DNA of 64,000 bases from Pantoea vagans (GTDB lineage: Bacteria > Pseudomonadota > Gammaproteobacteria > Enterobacterales > Enterobacteriaceae). Within the stretch, counting starts at the first letter, position 1; every line of letters begins with the position of its first letter. The stretch covers positions 1,674,001-1,738,000 of the forward strand of contig NZ_CP011427.1 in the NCBI RefSeq assembly GCF_001506165.1. Reading direction: 5' to 3'. Below, piece after piece: positions 1 to 8,482 of the stretch. A model generated the notes under the pieces. The model did no database searches. It saw only the letters and a program-made list of their open reading frames with translations, and was not told where the DNA came from. The translations under genes and the position numbers were made by a program.

Positions 1-44
1 CCATAGAGCAGCGCGACTTCATCCGCATGATTCCAGAACGTTAA
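1..44 (+). CDS. C-terminal tail of a yebO-like gene (partial)
   Basis: An open frame runs in from the left edge and ends at TAA 42-44, giving a tail that reads IEQRDFIRMIPER. I recall E. coli YebO, a small membrane protein encoded upstream of yobF-cspC, ending in a similar DIIRLVAER, and the orientation relative to yobF and cspC also fits. Only 13 codons are visible, so the family assignment is an inference. The stop lies 15 bases before the next start, so the downstream hydrolase could be cotranscribed. Confidence 0.4.
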   Translation, partial: IEQRDFIRMIPER

Positions 45-59
45 ACACACGGAGCAGTA

Positions 60-1064
60 ATGGCCTGGCAAAACCCCTGGTATGACGCATCGCTGGCACA
101 TCACACGCCAGAAGGCTTCCGCAACCCGGAAGAGGAGTTGCGCCAACCAGGGGATTTGCAACGCTGGCGACGCGAGCGAAAGGCCGACAACCTGCCACGC
201 CCGCCGCAAGCCGGATATCCCGCCTTTATTGATCGCTGGTGCCAGACCACAGATTTAAGTGGCGATGATGACCGCATCTGGTGGCTGGGCCATGCAGCAT
301 TGCTGCTGCGCCTCAATCAACGTTACATCCTGATTGACCCGGCACTCTCATCACGCGCGTCACCCCTGCCGTTTGCTGGACCGCAGCGTAAAACCCCAGC
401 GCCACTCAGTATCGCGCAGTTGCCGCATCTCGATTTCGTCCTGATTTCGCATAATCACTATGATCATTTGGATCGCCCGACCATCAAACGTATTGCACGT
501 CATTTTCCTGCTGCACAATTTTTGGTGCCACTGGGCATGGGGGAATGGTGTCGCAAACGTGGGGTGCGCAATATCAGCGAATTTGATTGGTGGCAGTCCA
601 GGGACGTTGCAGGACTAACATTTACCGCAGTGCCGGCCCGGCACTGGAGTATGCGCACCTTCTGGGACCGTAACCGATCTCTCTGGTGTGGTTGGGTGAT
701 GCATAACCAGAATCTGAATTTTTGGTTTTCGGGTGACAGTGGTTACAGCGATAATTTGCTGGAAATTGGTAAGCGTTTGGGCCCATTCAATCTTGCGGCA
801 TTGCCGATTGGCGCCTATGCACCAAAATGGTTCATGCGGGGACAGCATATGGATCCCGATCAGGCGGTAGCATTGTGGCAAGCTATTGGCCGCCCCCTCA
901 CGCTGCCTATTCACTGGGGCGTGTTTGAACTGGCAGATGATCCGTTAGATGAACCCCCAGTGGTGCTGGCACAGGCAATGGATGCTGCAGGCGAAGATAA
1001 AAGGCGCTTCGCGCCCTGGAGAATAGGTGAGAGCCGCACTCTGCAAAATATCGATTCGGATTAA
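60..1064 (+). CDS. MBL-fold metallo-hydrolase (RomA/NAPE-PLD-like)
   Basis: 334-residue cytoplasmic protein of the metallo-beta-lactamase superfamily, in the lactamase_B_2 group that includes RomA and NAPE-phospholipase D-like enzymes. The metal-binding signature HNHYDHLD begins at residue 131. Further likely ligands are the His in ARHWS, the Asp in FSGDSG and the His near the C-terminus in PIHWG. The N-terminal 60 residues carry the WYDASLAHHTPEGFRN stretch that I associate with this subfamily. No signal peptide is seen. The ATG at 60 has GGAG 6 bases upstream. The substrate cannot be told from sequence. In E. coli no such gene lies between yebO and yobF, so it looks like a lineage-specific insertion. 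Confidence 0.85.
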   Translation: MAWQNPWYDASLAHHTPEGFRNPEEELRQPGDLQRWRRERKADNLPRPPQAGYPAFIDRWCQTTDLSGDDDRIWWLGHAALLLRLNQRYILIDPALSSRASPLPFAGPQRKTPAPLSIAQLPHLDFVLISHNHYDHLDRPTIKRIARHFPAAQFLVPLGMGEWCRKRGVRNISEFDWWQSRDVAGLTFTAVPARHWSMRTFWDRNRSLWCGWVMHNQNLNFWFSGDSGYSDNLLEIGKRLGPFNLAALPIGAYAPKWFMRGQHMDPDQAVALWQAIGRPLTLPIHWGVFELADDPLDEPPVVLAQAMDAAGEDKRRFAPWRIGESRTLQNIDSD

Positions 1065-1597
1065 TCCTAAGCGCATTTTGTTAAATCAAGCAATGCGGTG
1101 CATTTTTTTAACATTTATTTGTTGTCTGGATAGTTAAAATTAAGATAACCGCCAAATTCGTTATGCATATATTTGGGGCAATCCTCAGTTTATTTTCCTG
1201 ATTTTGGTGCAAAACTATTTATGAGTTGTACCTAATACCGACTGCTGTACAAGTTTTGCGCAATGCACGATTGTTGCATTAAGTGCGAACTTTTTGCCGG
1301 AATATTTTATTCATGCCATATTAGTGCAATATTTTTCGCATAATCTAAACCGCTTTAATTGTGCTGGTTTTTGGTAACCCGCTACGCTTGACTAATGTAC
1401 TTACTGGCGCTAACTACTCTGAAGCATAACCCTTTTTTGCTCATATGAATGTGTCGCTGTCAATATGACAACTGGTCTGCTGTGCGGCTTTTCAGCCAAT
1501 TATGTGCGTTGTGTCGATCACCGTTTAAAAATGGCTTGCCATTAATTTGCGAATATGTGATAACGACTCGTGGGTCAAACGAGGTACAGTTCTGTTT
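1065..1597 (+). other. 533-bp gene-free stretch before yobF-cspC
   Basis: No ORF with a credible ribosome site was found. The stretch is AT-rich and holds small inverted repeats, for example AATGCA at 1262-1267 paired with TGCATT at 1275-1280, and ATATT/AATAT around 1320. It probably carries the promoter and a long 5' untranslated leader for yobF-cspC. Long structured leaders are usual for csp genes, but no specific element is identified. Confidence 0.5.
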
Positions 1598-1672
1598 ATG
1601 TATGGCATCTTCAGTAAAGAAGTTACGAGTAAAGACGTTGACGTTGAATACTGCTTCCTTGCCGAACCTTAA
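1598..1672 (+). CDS. yobF: YobF-like small protein, shortened by an in-frame TAA
   Basis: The ATG at 1598 opens a 24-codon frame beginning MYGIFSKEVTSKDVDVEY. This is very close to the start of E. coli YobF (47 residues, MCGIFSKEVLSKHVDVEY as I recall it), the small heat-responsive protein encoded just upstream of cspC. The frame stops at TAA 1670-1672. The codons after the stop still read [13 protein letters not shown], which resembles the missing second half of YobF, so the stop appears to have replaced a sense codon. A GAGG lies at 1581-1584, 13 bases from the ATG. It could be a natural short form, a decaying gene or a read-through case. The 5' position relative to cspC is conserved. Confidence 0.6.
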   Translation: MYGIFSKEVTSKDVDVEYCFLAEP

Positions 1673-1755
1673 ATTAGTGCCTCATTCAGTAATGTCTCTG
1701 GTTTCTCTGTAAGACTGCCTTCGGGCAATATAAACAATCAAAGGAATTTGCAAAA

Positions 1756-1965
1756 ATGGCAAAGATTAAAGGTCAGGTTAAGTGGTTCAACGAGTCTAAA
1801 GGTTTTGGTTTCATTACTCCTGCTGACGGCAGCAAAGATGTGTTCGTACACTTCTCTGCAATCCAGGGTAACGGCTTCAAAACTCTGGCTGAAGGCCAGG
1901 CTGTTGAGTTCGAAATTCAGGACGGCCAGAAAGGTCCAGCAGCAGTAAACGTTACTGCTATCTGA
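1756..1965 (+). CDS. cspC: cold shock-like protein CspC
   Basis: 69-residue single cold-shock domain protein, nearly identical to E. coli CspC. The RNA-binding motifs KGFGFI (RNP1, around residues 16-21) and VFVHF (RNP2, around 30-34) are intact. CspC is a constitutively expressed RNA chaperone that stabilises transcripts such as rpoS in E. coli and acts as a transcription antiterminator. Start ATG 1756 has AAGGAA at 1741 upstream. It follows the shortened yobF, as in the E. coli yobF-cspC operon, and is closed by a strong terminator. CspE is a close paralogue, but the residues and the rlmA neighbour favour CspC. Confidence 0.95.
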   Translation: MAKIKGQVKWFNESKGFGFITPADGSKDVFVHFSAIQGNGFKTLAEGQAVEFEIQDGQKGPAAVNVTAI

Positions 1966-2008
1966 TTTCGTTCTCAGACTTGGTGCCATGCGCCACTGAC
2001 ACGAATTT

Positions 2009-2040
2009 AAAGCCCCGGTCTCAGACCGGGGCTTTTCTTT
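2009..2040 (+). terminator. Rho-independent terminator after cspC
   Basis: AGCCCCGGTC, a short TCA loop and GACCGGGGCT form a stable GC-rich stem followed by TTTCTTT, 44 bases after the cspC stop. Confidence 0.9.
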
Positions 2041-2102
2041 ATCCTTTCTGTTGCCAGATGATCAGGGTAAACTGCGCGCGAATCGCTAACCCGGAGTTAT
2101 CT

Positions 2103-2909
2103 ATGTCTTTGATTTGCCCCCTTTGCCATCAATCCTTGCAGCAGCAGGCGAACAGTTTTCGCTGTGATGCTGGCCATCAATTCGATCAGGCGAAAGAAGG
2201 GTATGTCAATCTGCTGCCGGTTCAGCATAAAGGCTCGCGTGAACCGGGTGATAGCGCCGAAATGCTGTTGGCGCGTCGGGCGTTTCTTGATGCAGGACAC
2301 TATCAGCCGTTACGCGATGCCGTCGCGCAGACTCTGGCGCAACATCTGAGCGGGCAAACGACACAGCTACTGGATATTGGCTGTGGCGAAGGCTATTACA
2401 CTGCCGCTATGGCCGAGGCATTGCCACAAGCGCAGCTATTTGGGCTGGATGTGGCCAAAGCCGCGATTCGCATGGCCGCCAGGCGTTATCGTCAGGTGAA
2501 GTTCTGTGTGGCCTCCAGCCAGCGCTTACCCTTTGCAGATGCATCACTAGACGGCATCGTGCGCATTTATGCCCCATGCAACGAAGCGGAGTTGAGTCGT
2601 GTGGTGAAAGCGGGAGGGTACTTGCTCACTGTCACACCGGGACCGCATCACTTGCAGCAGTTTAAAGCGCTGATCTACAGAGAAGTACAATTGCACGCTG
2701 CGGAAGAGAAGTCCTATGAGGGCTTTACTCGGGTTGACCAACACAACCTGCGATATGAAATGACTTTAAGCGGTGCCGAGGCGGTGAGCTTGCTGCAGAT
2801 GACGCCGTTTGCGTGGCGTGCGCGCGAAGCGGTATGGCAAGAACTGGCGGCAGCTGACAACTTCAACTGCGACGCCGATTTTATTCTGACACTCTGGCAG
2901 CGCGTTTAA
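2103..2909 (+). CDS. rlmA: 23S rRNA (guanine-745-N1)-methyltransferase RlmA
   Basis: 268 residues, against 269 for E. coli RlmA, which methylates G745 of 23S rRNA using S-adenosylmethionine. The N-terminal zinc finger is visible as C5-P-L-C8 and Cys/His near residues 21 and 25 (FRCDAGH). The class I methyltransferase motif [12 protein letters not shown] follows in the middle. Start ATG 2103 has GGAG at 2092-2095; a longer in-frame start at 1980 is rejected because it would begin before the cspC terminator and lacks homology. The 3' end overlaps the convergent yobD by 4 bases, so mntP, which lies between these genes in E. coli, is absent. Confidence 0.95.
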   Translation: MSLICPLCHQSLQQQANSFRCDAGHQFDQAKEGYVNLLPVQHKGSREPGDSAEMLLARRAFLDAGHYQPLRDAVAQTLAQHLSGQTTQLLDIGCGEGYYTAAMAEALPQAQLFGLDVAKAAIRMAARRYRQVKFCVASSQRLPFADASLDGIVRIYAPCNEAELSRVVKAGGYLLTVTPGPHHLQQFKALIYREVQLHAAEEKSYEGFTRVDQHNLRYEMTLSGAEAVSLLQMTPFAWRAREAVWQELAAADNFNCDADFILTLWQRV

Positions 2910-3364
2910 CGCGCTTCAACCAGCGTATTGTAAATGCGCTCCAGGTCGTCGAGCTGTTTCACAGCAATCAGTAAACGACGCTGCTCCAGTTGCATCACCA
3001 AAATGCCGTCTTCAGACAAGTTCATACTCTGAATACGGCGATAATCGATCCACACGCTGCCGAAAAATAACCCTTCATTTTTCATCAACAGTTTTGGCGT
3101 GCGCAGCCAGAACAGCCAGATGGCCATGAAACACAGCACCATCAGCAGCGTAGTTGTGAGTTGTGGTCCGTGATTGCTAACGTTATTCCAGAGAAGAATC
3201 AACAGTAAAACGATAAAGATCCCACTGTCGATCTTATGGCGGCGGCGCAGCGCGACACGCAATTTAGTGGGGCCATGACGACGCGGTAGAATCGCATCAT
3301 CATAGATGGCAAACAGAGCGAAAGCGAAGATAAGCAGGGCGATCAGCGCGTCAGTCAGTGACAT
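2906..3364 (-). CDS. yobD: YobD, DUF986 family inner membrane protein
   Basis: 152 residues, the same length as E. coli YobD (UPF0266/DUF986). Three hydrophobic segments lie at about residues 5-22, 46-62 and 68-86, and a soluble C-terminal half contains the conserved [19 protein letters not shown] block. The role is unknown. It sits immediately downstream of manZ on the same strand, with about 95 bases between, as in E. coli. Confidence 0.9.
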   Translation of the reverse strand: MSLTDALIALLIFAFALFAIYDDAILPRRHGPTKLRVALRRRHKIDSGIFIVLLLILLWNNVSNHGPQLTTTLLMVLCFMAIWLFWLRTPKLLMKNEGLFFGSVWIDYRRIQSMNLSEDGILVMQLEQRRLLIAVKQLDDLERIYNTLVEAR

Positions 3365-3459
3365 AAAAATATTTCTTCCTCAACCGAATTTACCTCAACG
3401 TTGACGCTCAGGTAACGCCGCTGGAAAACAGCCGGGAGCGTTAACTCCCGGCAGATTTT

Positions 3460-4305
3460 TTACAGACCGAGCAAGCCGATCCAGTAACCGAAGATACCCA
3501 AGGCAAAGAAGCCGACGATAATCCACAGTGCGTTAACTTTGCGGCGCAGTAACCACATGCAGCCGAAGGTCAGCAACAGCGGAATTAACCCCGGCATCAA
3601 CTGATCGAGAATCGACTGTACGGTAGTGACGGTGGTTTTGCCGGTGTGATCGGTAATGCGCGACACCACAAGCGGCACGTTCACATGTGTCCACTTGTTG
3701 ACCAAGGCCCCCATAACAAACAGGCCGAGAATCGACGCCCCCTCCGTAAGTTTCTGCAGGAAACCGCCGCCCATATCGCTAACGATATCTACACCTTTAC
3801 GATAGCCATAAGCCACACCGTAGTAACGCGTCAGCATACGCACAGCGTTAAACAGAATGAAGAACAGCAGCGGACCCAACAGGCTTCCGCTCATCGCGAT
3901 ACCGGCACCCAGCGCGGCGAATACCGGACGCACGGTACCCCAGAAGATCGGGTCACCCACACCTGCCAGCGGCCCCATCAGACCGACTTTGATACCGTTA
4001 ATCGCGGCATCATCAATAGCGGCACCGTTAGCACGCTGTTCTTCCATCGCCATGGTGACACCCAATACCGGTGCCGCCACGTAAGGGTGGGTATTGAAGA
4101 ACTCCAGGTGACGTTTGATTGCCTGTTTACGGTCATCATTGTTCTCAGGGTAAAGGCGACGGATCACCGGTACCATTGAGAAGCAGAAACCCAGCGCCTG
4201 CATACGTTCAAAGTTCCAGGAACCCTGAAACAGGTTAGAGCGGATGAACACACCACGGACGTCGCTCGGGGTGAGTTTCTTTTCAGTGTTAGTTGTATCA
4301 ACCAT
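3460..4305 (-). CDS. manZ: mannose PTS subunit IID
   Basis: 281 residues, the IID membrane component of the mannose/glucose/glucosamine phosphotransferase permease. It pairs with IIC (ManY) to form the channel. The start MVDTTNTEKKLTPSDVRGVF matches the family. The conserved SWNFERMQALGF and GPLAGVGDPIFWGTVRP segments are intact, and hydrophobic C-terminal segments follow. It is the third gene of manXYZ, 14 bases after manY. Confidence 0.97.
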   Translation of the reverse strand: MVDTTNTEKKLTPSDVRGVFIRSNLFQGSWNFERMQALGFCFSMVPVIRRLYPENNDDRKQAIKRHLEFFNTHPYVAAPVLGVTMAMEEQRANGAAIDDAAINGIKVGLMGPLAGVGDPIFWGTVRPVFAALGAGIAMSGSLLGPLLFFILFNAVRMLTRYYGVAYGYRKGVDIVSDMGGGFLQKLTEGASILGLFVMGALVNKWTHVNVPLVVSRITDHTGKTTVTTVQSILDQLMPGLIPLLLTFGCMWLLRRKVNALWIIVGFFALGIFGYWIGLLGL

Positions 4306-4319
4306 GATTTCACCTGTTC

Positions 4320-5120
4320 CTAGTCGAGTTCGTTGTCGAGGTCGTTGTGCGCAGGACCGGCCGCAGCAGCGCCCGCTGTGCGATTATATTTTGGCGCCAG
4401 CTGGATATAGAGAATCGCCATAACCACGCCAATCACGCCCAGTGCAACCAGGTTGAAGTTGGTGAAGGCCGCGGTAACAAAACCCAGATAGAAGAACGGC
4501 ATCAGGTAGCCTGCACGCATCATGTTGATGACCATCGCATAACCGACGACGACGATCATACCACCGGCGATATTCAGACCATTGGTGACCACTTCAGGAA
4601 TAGAGTTCAGCAGTTCCTGTACCACGCTGGTGCCGACTGAAATCGCGACAATCAACGCAGGGATGGCGATACGCATTGCCTGCAACACCAGGGCTGAAAC
4701 GTGGATCCAGCTGATGGCGCTCAGGTTACCTTTCTCCGCGGCCTTATCGGCAGCGTGTTGGAAGGCGACGGTAATGGTACGTACGATAATGGTCAGAACC
4801 TGACCGGCAGCCGCCAGTGGGATGGCCAGGGCAATACCGGCACCGACGCTCTGTCCACCGGCAATAACCAGAATGGTAGAGATGATGGACGCCAGAGCCG
4901 CATCGGGTGCAACCGCTGCCCCGATGTTCATCCAGCCCAGTGCGATCATTTCAAGGGTACCACCGATGATGATACCGGTTTTCATGTCACCCAGGACTGC
5001 ACCAATCAGGGTACAAGCCACCAGTGGACGGTGGAACTGGAACTCATCAAGAATTGAACCCATCCCGGCAATACAAGCCACAATAAATATCAGGATGATT
5101 TGTAGCGTGGTTATTTCCAT
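4320..5120 (-). CDS. manY: mannose PTS subunit IIC
   Basis: 266 residues, equal to E. coli ManY: the polytopic IIC subunit of the mannose-type PTS. The start is placed at MEITTLQIILIF (5120), which has the usual length and a nearby GGAGAAAAG; an upstream in-frame start at 5138 adds six unconserved residues. Characteristic motifs include DEFQFHRPLVACTLIG and GGTLEMIALGWMNIGAA. In E. coli the ManYZ complex is also used by lambda DNA and some bacteriocins. Confidence 0.97.
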   Translation of the reverse strand: MEITTLQIILIFIVACIAGMGSILDEFQFHRPLVACTLIGAVLGDMKTGIIIGGTLEMIALGWMNIGAAVAPDAALASIISTILVIAGGQSVGAGIALAIPLAAAGQVLTIIVRTITVAFQHAADKAAEKGNLSAISWIHVSALVLQAMRIAIPALIVAISVGTSVVQELLNSIPEVVTNGLNIAGGMIVVVGYAMVINMMRAGYLMPFFYLGFVTAAFTNFNLVALGVIGVVMAILYIQLAPKYNRTAGAAAAGPAHNDLDNELD

Positions 5121-5177
5121 TGCTTTTCTCCTCAGCAAGGTCTCAAGTATTCGCCCGCCAGCGCAGGCAAAAGCGAA

Positions 5178-6143
5178 CTACTGATTGACCTTCGCGATCA
5201 GGTCCATCATTTTCAGCCTCGGGTCGTTCGAGACTTTACGCACTTCCAGTTCGATGCCACGTTCATTCAGCTTGCGGAAGGCAACGATATCTTTCTCATC
5301 GACGGAAACCGCATTGTTGACCTGGGTTTTACCCTGCTTGAATGCCATACCACCAATATTGACCGACTTGATATCAACGCCTTGTTCAACGATCCGTTCC
5401 ACATCGGTAGGATTGGTGAACAGCAGCATCACGCGATCGCGGCCATATTTCGGGTTATTCCACACGCGAATCATCTTATCGATGTCCACAACGTGCGCAG
5501 TGACGCCCGGCGGTGCCACTTGGGTCAGCAATGTCTTACGCACGGTGTCGTTGGCGACTTCATCGCTGACGACAATGATGCGTGTGACGTTGGTCTCTTT
5601 GGTCCAGCGAGTAGCCACCTGGCCGTGAATCAGACGGTCATCGATACGGGCAAGCCCGATCTTCATATGTTCATCTGGGCCGAGTGGTTTTTGCGGTTGG
5701 GCAGGGGCTTTTGCCGCGACAGGGGCTGGTGCGGCTTGGGCAGGGGTTTCGGTCTTCAAGGCTTTTACGCCTTCCCGACCGGCTTCCACCGCAATGTGAA
5801 TCAGTTCCTCCAGTGACGGGTTGTCATCACGGCCCATCAGGGTTTCAACCAGCATCGGGATGTTCACCCCGGCGATGACATCGTAACCCGGCTTGTCCAC
5901 CACAATGCGGCTGGCCGCGTTGAAAGGACTGCCACCCCAGGTATCGACCAGGAACAGCACGCCCTTGGACGTATCGAGATCGGCCAGTCGCGCCTGATAC
6001 TTTTCAATTAGCGTTTCTGCATTTTCGCCGGGCACGAAATCAATCCATCCGACATTTTCCTGCTCACCCAACAACATTTCTGCTGTTTTAAGCAGCTGTT
6101 CTGCCGCCCAGCCATGTGTACCAATTACAATAGCAATGGTCAC
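5178..6143 (-). CDS. manX: mannose PTS subunit IIAB
   Basis: 321 residues (323 in E. coli). The IIA domain starts MTIAIVIGTHGW, with phosphoacceptor His10. An Ala/Pro-rich linker (about residues 132-153) leads to the IIB domain with second phosphoacceptor His173 in RLIHGQ. The protein carries phosphate from HPr to the incoming sugar at the ManYZ membrane complex. It is the first gene of the operon. The region upstream holds a candidate Mlc-type operator and a CRP half-site pair, in line with known glucose/Mlc/CRP control in E. coli. Translation in E. coli is also repressed by SgrS; no SgrS gene is in this window. Confidence 0.97.
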   Translation of the reverse strand: MTIAIVIGTHGWAAEQLLKTAEMLLGEQENVGWIDFVPGENAETLIEKYQARLADLDTSKGVLFLVDTWGGSPFNAASRIVVDKPGYDVIAGVNIPMLVETLMGRDDNPSLEELIHIAVEAGREGVKALKTETPAQAAPAPVAAKAPAQPQKPLGPDEHMKIGLARIDDRLIHGQVATRWTKETNVTRIIVVSDEVANDTVRKTLLTQVAPPGVTAHVVDIDKMIRVWNNPKYGRDRVMLLFTNPTDVERIVEQGVDIKSVNIGGMAFKQGKTQVNNAVSVDEKDIVAFRKLNERGIELEVRKVSNDPRLKMMDLIAKVNQ

Positions 6144-6469
6144 TTGCTACCTCCGTTCGCATGAGAGATTCTCTGGCTTCGCCGGGAATCATTGAGAATT
6201 ACCGTTGTTGTTTCAGGTGGATCGTTTTGGTCTAAGATGAAGAAACGCATCAATAAATAATCCGAAACTGTCCGCTGCACAGCGATAAGGTCGCGATTTA
6301 TTTTAGTGTGCGAAAAAATAATTTATGTGATGTTTGTCAGCTATTTCGAGCGTAACCCTGCAAAATTGCATTTAACTGCGTGATTCATGCGTTAGCGCAA
6401 TTGTTTGTAAATGTAATAAAATTTTTTGACGTGGTTGATGTAACTGATACATTAGCGATCTGTTTAATA
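6144..6469. promoter_or_regulatory. manXYZ control region: Mlc-like inverted repeat and CRP-like site
   Basis: The 511-bp divergent gap between manX and yoaE has no gene. TTATTTT (6297-6303) and AAAATAA (6315-6321) form a perfect inverted repeat with 11 bases between, like the AT-rich operators of Mlc/NagC. Directly next to it, TGTGA-N6-TCAGC at 6326-6341 resembles a CRP site (consensus TGTGA-N6-TCACA). Both fit the established Mlc and CRP control of manXYZ in E. coli. The placement is inferred from sequence only. Confidence 0.5.
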
Positions 6470-6578
6470 TTCAGGAGTACCGGGCTTCAGCTCACCTTTA
6501 TGGACCGTCACCGACGTCGCTCAACTTGTTCTCAGCGCTTTCTGGCGCATGCTTCAACGCTCTTCAGCGTGACCTCAA
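6470..6578 (+). promoter_or_regulatory. possible yybP-ykoY-like (manganese) leader of yoaE
   Basis: About 109 bases before yoaE start with TTCAGGAGTACCGGG and end with GCGTGACCTCAA. The outer segments TTCAGG (6471-6476) and CCTCAA (6573-6578) can pair with one mismatch. The GGAGTA near the 5' side and GACCT near the 3' side resemble conserved parts of the yybP-ykoY riboswitch, which often precedes TerC-family genes. This is by-eye similarity only and may be wrong. Confidence 0.25.
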
Positions 6579-6654
6579 TTGCTAACGATCTTCCGTCTCG
6601 CCCTCTGGCGCAGGCTCAGTTTCGTTCGCCCATTTGTGTTGTAAGGAGTCATTG

Positions 6655-8223
6655 ATGGAAATTCTCTTCGACCCCTCAATTTGGGCGGGTTTACTGACGC
6701 TCATCGTGCTCGAGATCGTTCTCGGTATCGATAACCTGGTCTTTATCGCTATCCTGGCGGATAAATTGCCGCCGAAGCAGCGCGATAAAGCGCGTCTGAT
6801 CGGCCTTTCCCTCGCATTAGTGATGCGACTGGGCTTACTGTCGTTGATTTCGTGGATCGTGACATTGACACGGCCCCTATTCAGCGTAGGCGATTTCAGT
6901 TTTTCCGGGCGAGATTTAATTCTGTTGTTCGGTGGCTTGTTCCTGTTATTCAAAGGAACCATGGAACTGCATGAGCGGCTGGAAAGCCGGGGCATGGATC
7001 ATCAGGGCAATAAAGGGTATGCCAGTTTCTGGGCAGTGGTGATTCAGATCGTGGTGCTGGACGCCGTGTTCTCACTCGATGCGGTGATCACCGCCGTGGG
7101 TATGGTGAACCATCTGCCGGTGATGATGACCGCCGTAGTGATCGCCATGGGTGTGATGCTGTTGGCTTCTAAACCGTTGACGCGTTTTGTGAATGAGCAC
7201 CCAACGGTGGTGGTGTTGTGTCTGAGTTTCCTGTTGATGATCGGTTTGTCACTGGTGGCAGAAGGCTTTGGCTTCCACATTCCGAAAGGTTATCTGTACG
7301 CCGCGATTGGCTTCTCTATCGTCATTGAGTTGTTCAACCAGATTGCGCGCCGTAACTTTATTCGTCATCAGGAACATCGCCCGATGCGCGAGCGTACCGC
7401 CGAAGCCATTCTGCGTCTGATGGGTGGCCGCCGCCAGAGTCATCAGCCGGTCACCACCGAAGAAGCCGCTTTGACGCAAGCGATGCCGCAGGAAGCGTTT
7501 AAGGACGAAGAGCGTTACATGATCAACGGTGTGTTGACGCTATCTCAGCGCTCTATCCGCAGCATCATGACGCCGCGTGGCAACATCTCGTGGGTCGACG
7601 TTTCGCGCCCACTGGATGAGATTCGTATTCAGTTGCTGGATACGCCACACAGCCTGTTCCCGGTATGTCGGGGTGAGTTGGATGAAATCATCGGTGTAGT
7701 GCGCGCGAAAGAGCTGCTCGTGGCGCTGGAACACGGTATGGATGTTGCGACCTTTGCCGCTAATACGCCGGCAATCGTGGTGCCGGAAACGCTGGACCCG
7801 ATCAACCTGTTGGGCGTCTTACGCCGTGCTAAAGGTAGCTTTGTCATCGTCACTAACGAGTTTGGTGTGGTGCAAGGTTTGATCACCCCGCTGGACGTAC
7901 TGGAAGCCATTGCCGGTGAATTCCCGGATGAAGATGAAACCCCAGACGTGATTGCCGATGGTGATGGCTGGTTAGTGAAAGGCGGAACCGATCTGCATTC
8001 ACTGCAGCAGTTGCTGGATTATCATGAGCTGGTGAACCCGGAAGAGGACCATGCTTCGCTGGCCGGTTTACTGATCGCCCAGAAGGGCCAACTCCCACAG
8101 CCAGGTGAAGTCATTGACTTGCCACCGCTGCATTTCCAAATCATTGAGGCTACGGACTACCGCATCGATCTGGTGCGTGTAACCAAAGACAAGCCGCATG
8201 ATGATGAAGAACATGAAGCGTAG
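6655..8223 (+). CDS. yoaE: YoaE, TerC-family membrane protein with CBS and CorC domains
   Basis: 522 residues (518 in E. coli YoaE). The N-terminal TerC domain (about residues 10-220) has several membrane spans with the acidic motifs GIDNLVF and SLDAVITA. Two CBS domains (roughly 300-420) and a C-terminal CorC/HlyC transporter-associated domain follow. TerC relatives are implicated in metal export, notably manganese, but YoaE itself has no proven substrate. The start [12 protein letters not shown] at 6655 has GGAG 8 bases upstream. It is divergent from manX, as in E. coli. Confidence 0.93.
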   Translation: MEILFDPSIWAGLLTLIVLEIVLGIDNLVFIAILADKLPPKQRDKARLIGLSLALVMRLGLLSLISWIVTLTRPLFSVGDFSFSGRDLILLFGGLFLLFKGTMELHERLESRGMDHQGNKGYASFWAVVIQIVVLDAVFSLDAVITAVGMVNHLPVMMTAVVIAMGVMLLASKPLTRFVNEHPTVVVLCLSFLLMIGLSLVAEGFGFHIPKGYLYAAIGFSIVIELFNQIARRNFIRHQEHRPMRERTAEAILRLMGGRRQSHQPVTTEEAALTQAMPQEAFKDEERYMINGVLTLSQRSIRSIMTPRGNISWVDVSRPLDEIRIQLLDTPHSLFPVCRGELDEIIGVVRAKELLVALEHGMDVATFAANTPAIVVPETLDPINLLGVLRRAKGSFVIVTNEFGVVQGLITPLDVLEAIAGEFPDEDETPDVIADGDGWLVKGGTDLHSLQQLLDYHELVNPEEDHASLAGLLIAQKGQLPQPGEVIDLPPLHFQIIEATDYRIDLVRVTKDKPHDDEEHEA

Positions 8224-8249
8224 ATATTAAGATAATATCGCTACAAGTA

Positions 8250-8278
8250 AGGCCGTCGAAAGACGGCTTTTTTGTTTT
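8250..8278 (+). terminator. Rho-independent terminator after yoaE
   Basis: GCCGTC-GAAA-GACGGC stem with a GNRA loop, followed by TTTTTTGTTTTT, about 30 bases after the yoaE stop. Confidence 0.9.
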
Positions 8279-8338
8279 TGGAAGATTAAACCGCTGCCGC
8301 CTTTGATTACCCTATACAACGCGCATGATGCTTGATAA

Positions 8339-8445
8339 AGCCGGTAAAGGGGAATGAGGAGTAAAGCGTCCGCCGCAAGGATGCGGCGGTCGAGGCTACA
8401 GGGAGGTATTTACGCCGACTTTACGGAACATCCCCTTTACTGGCT
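8339..8445. repeat. 107-bp inverted-repeat element between yoaE and pdeD
   Basis: AGCCGGTAAAGGGGA (8339-8353) and TCCCCTTTACTGGCT (8431-8445) are inverted copies matching at 14 of 15 positions. They enclose a second perfect hairpin, CCGCCGCA-AGGA-TGCGGCGG (8370-8389), and a stretch GAGGCTACAGGGAGGTATTTACG. The nested design resembles mobile intergenic palindromes of enterobacteria (ERIC/BIME-like, non-coding). No second copy was seen in this window. Confidence 0.5.
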
Positions 8446-8482
8446 GTTACACGCCGGCCCTGCAGAAATCTCCACCTACATC

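Noticed and set aside
615..914. 99-codon minus-strand frame inside the MBL hydrolase gene
   Set aside because: Entirely opposite a gene with intact catalytic motifs, and no ribosome site or family resemblance.
1449..1712. 87-codon + strand frame before cspC
   Set aside because: It is out of frame with the recognisable yobF start and has a composition typical of chance; yobF explains the region better.
3646..5816. Several long + strand frames opposite manX, manY and manZ
   Set aside because: Shadows of the conserved mannose PTS genes in other frames, with low-complexity His/Thr-rich or Pro-rich translations.
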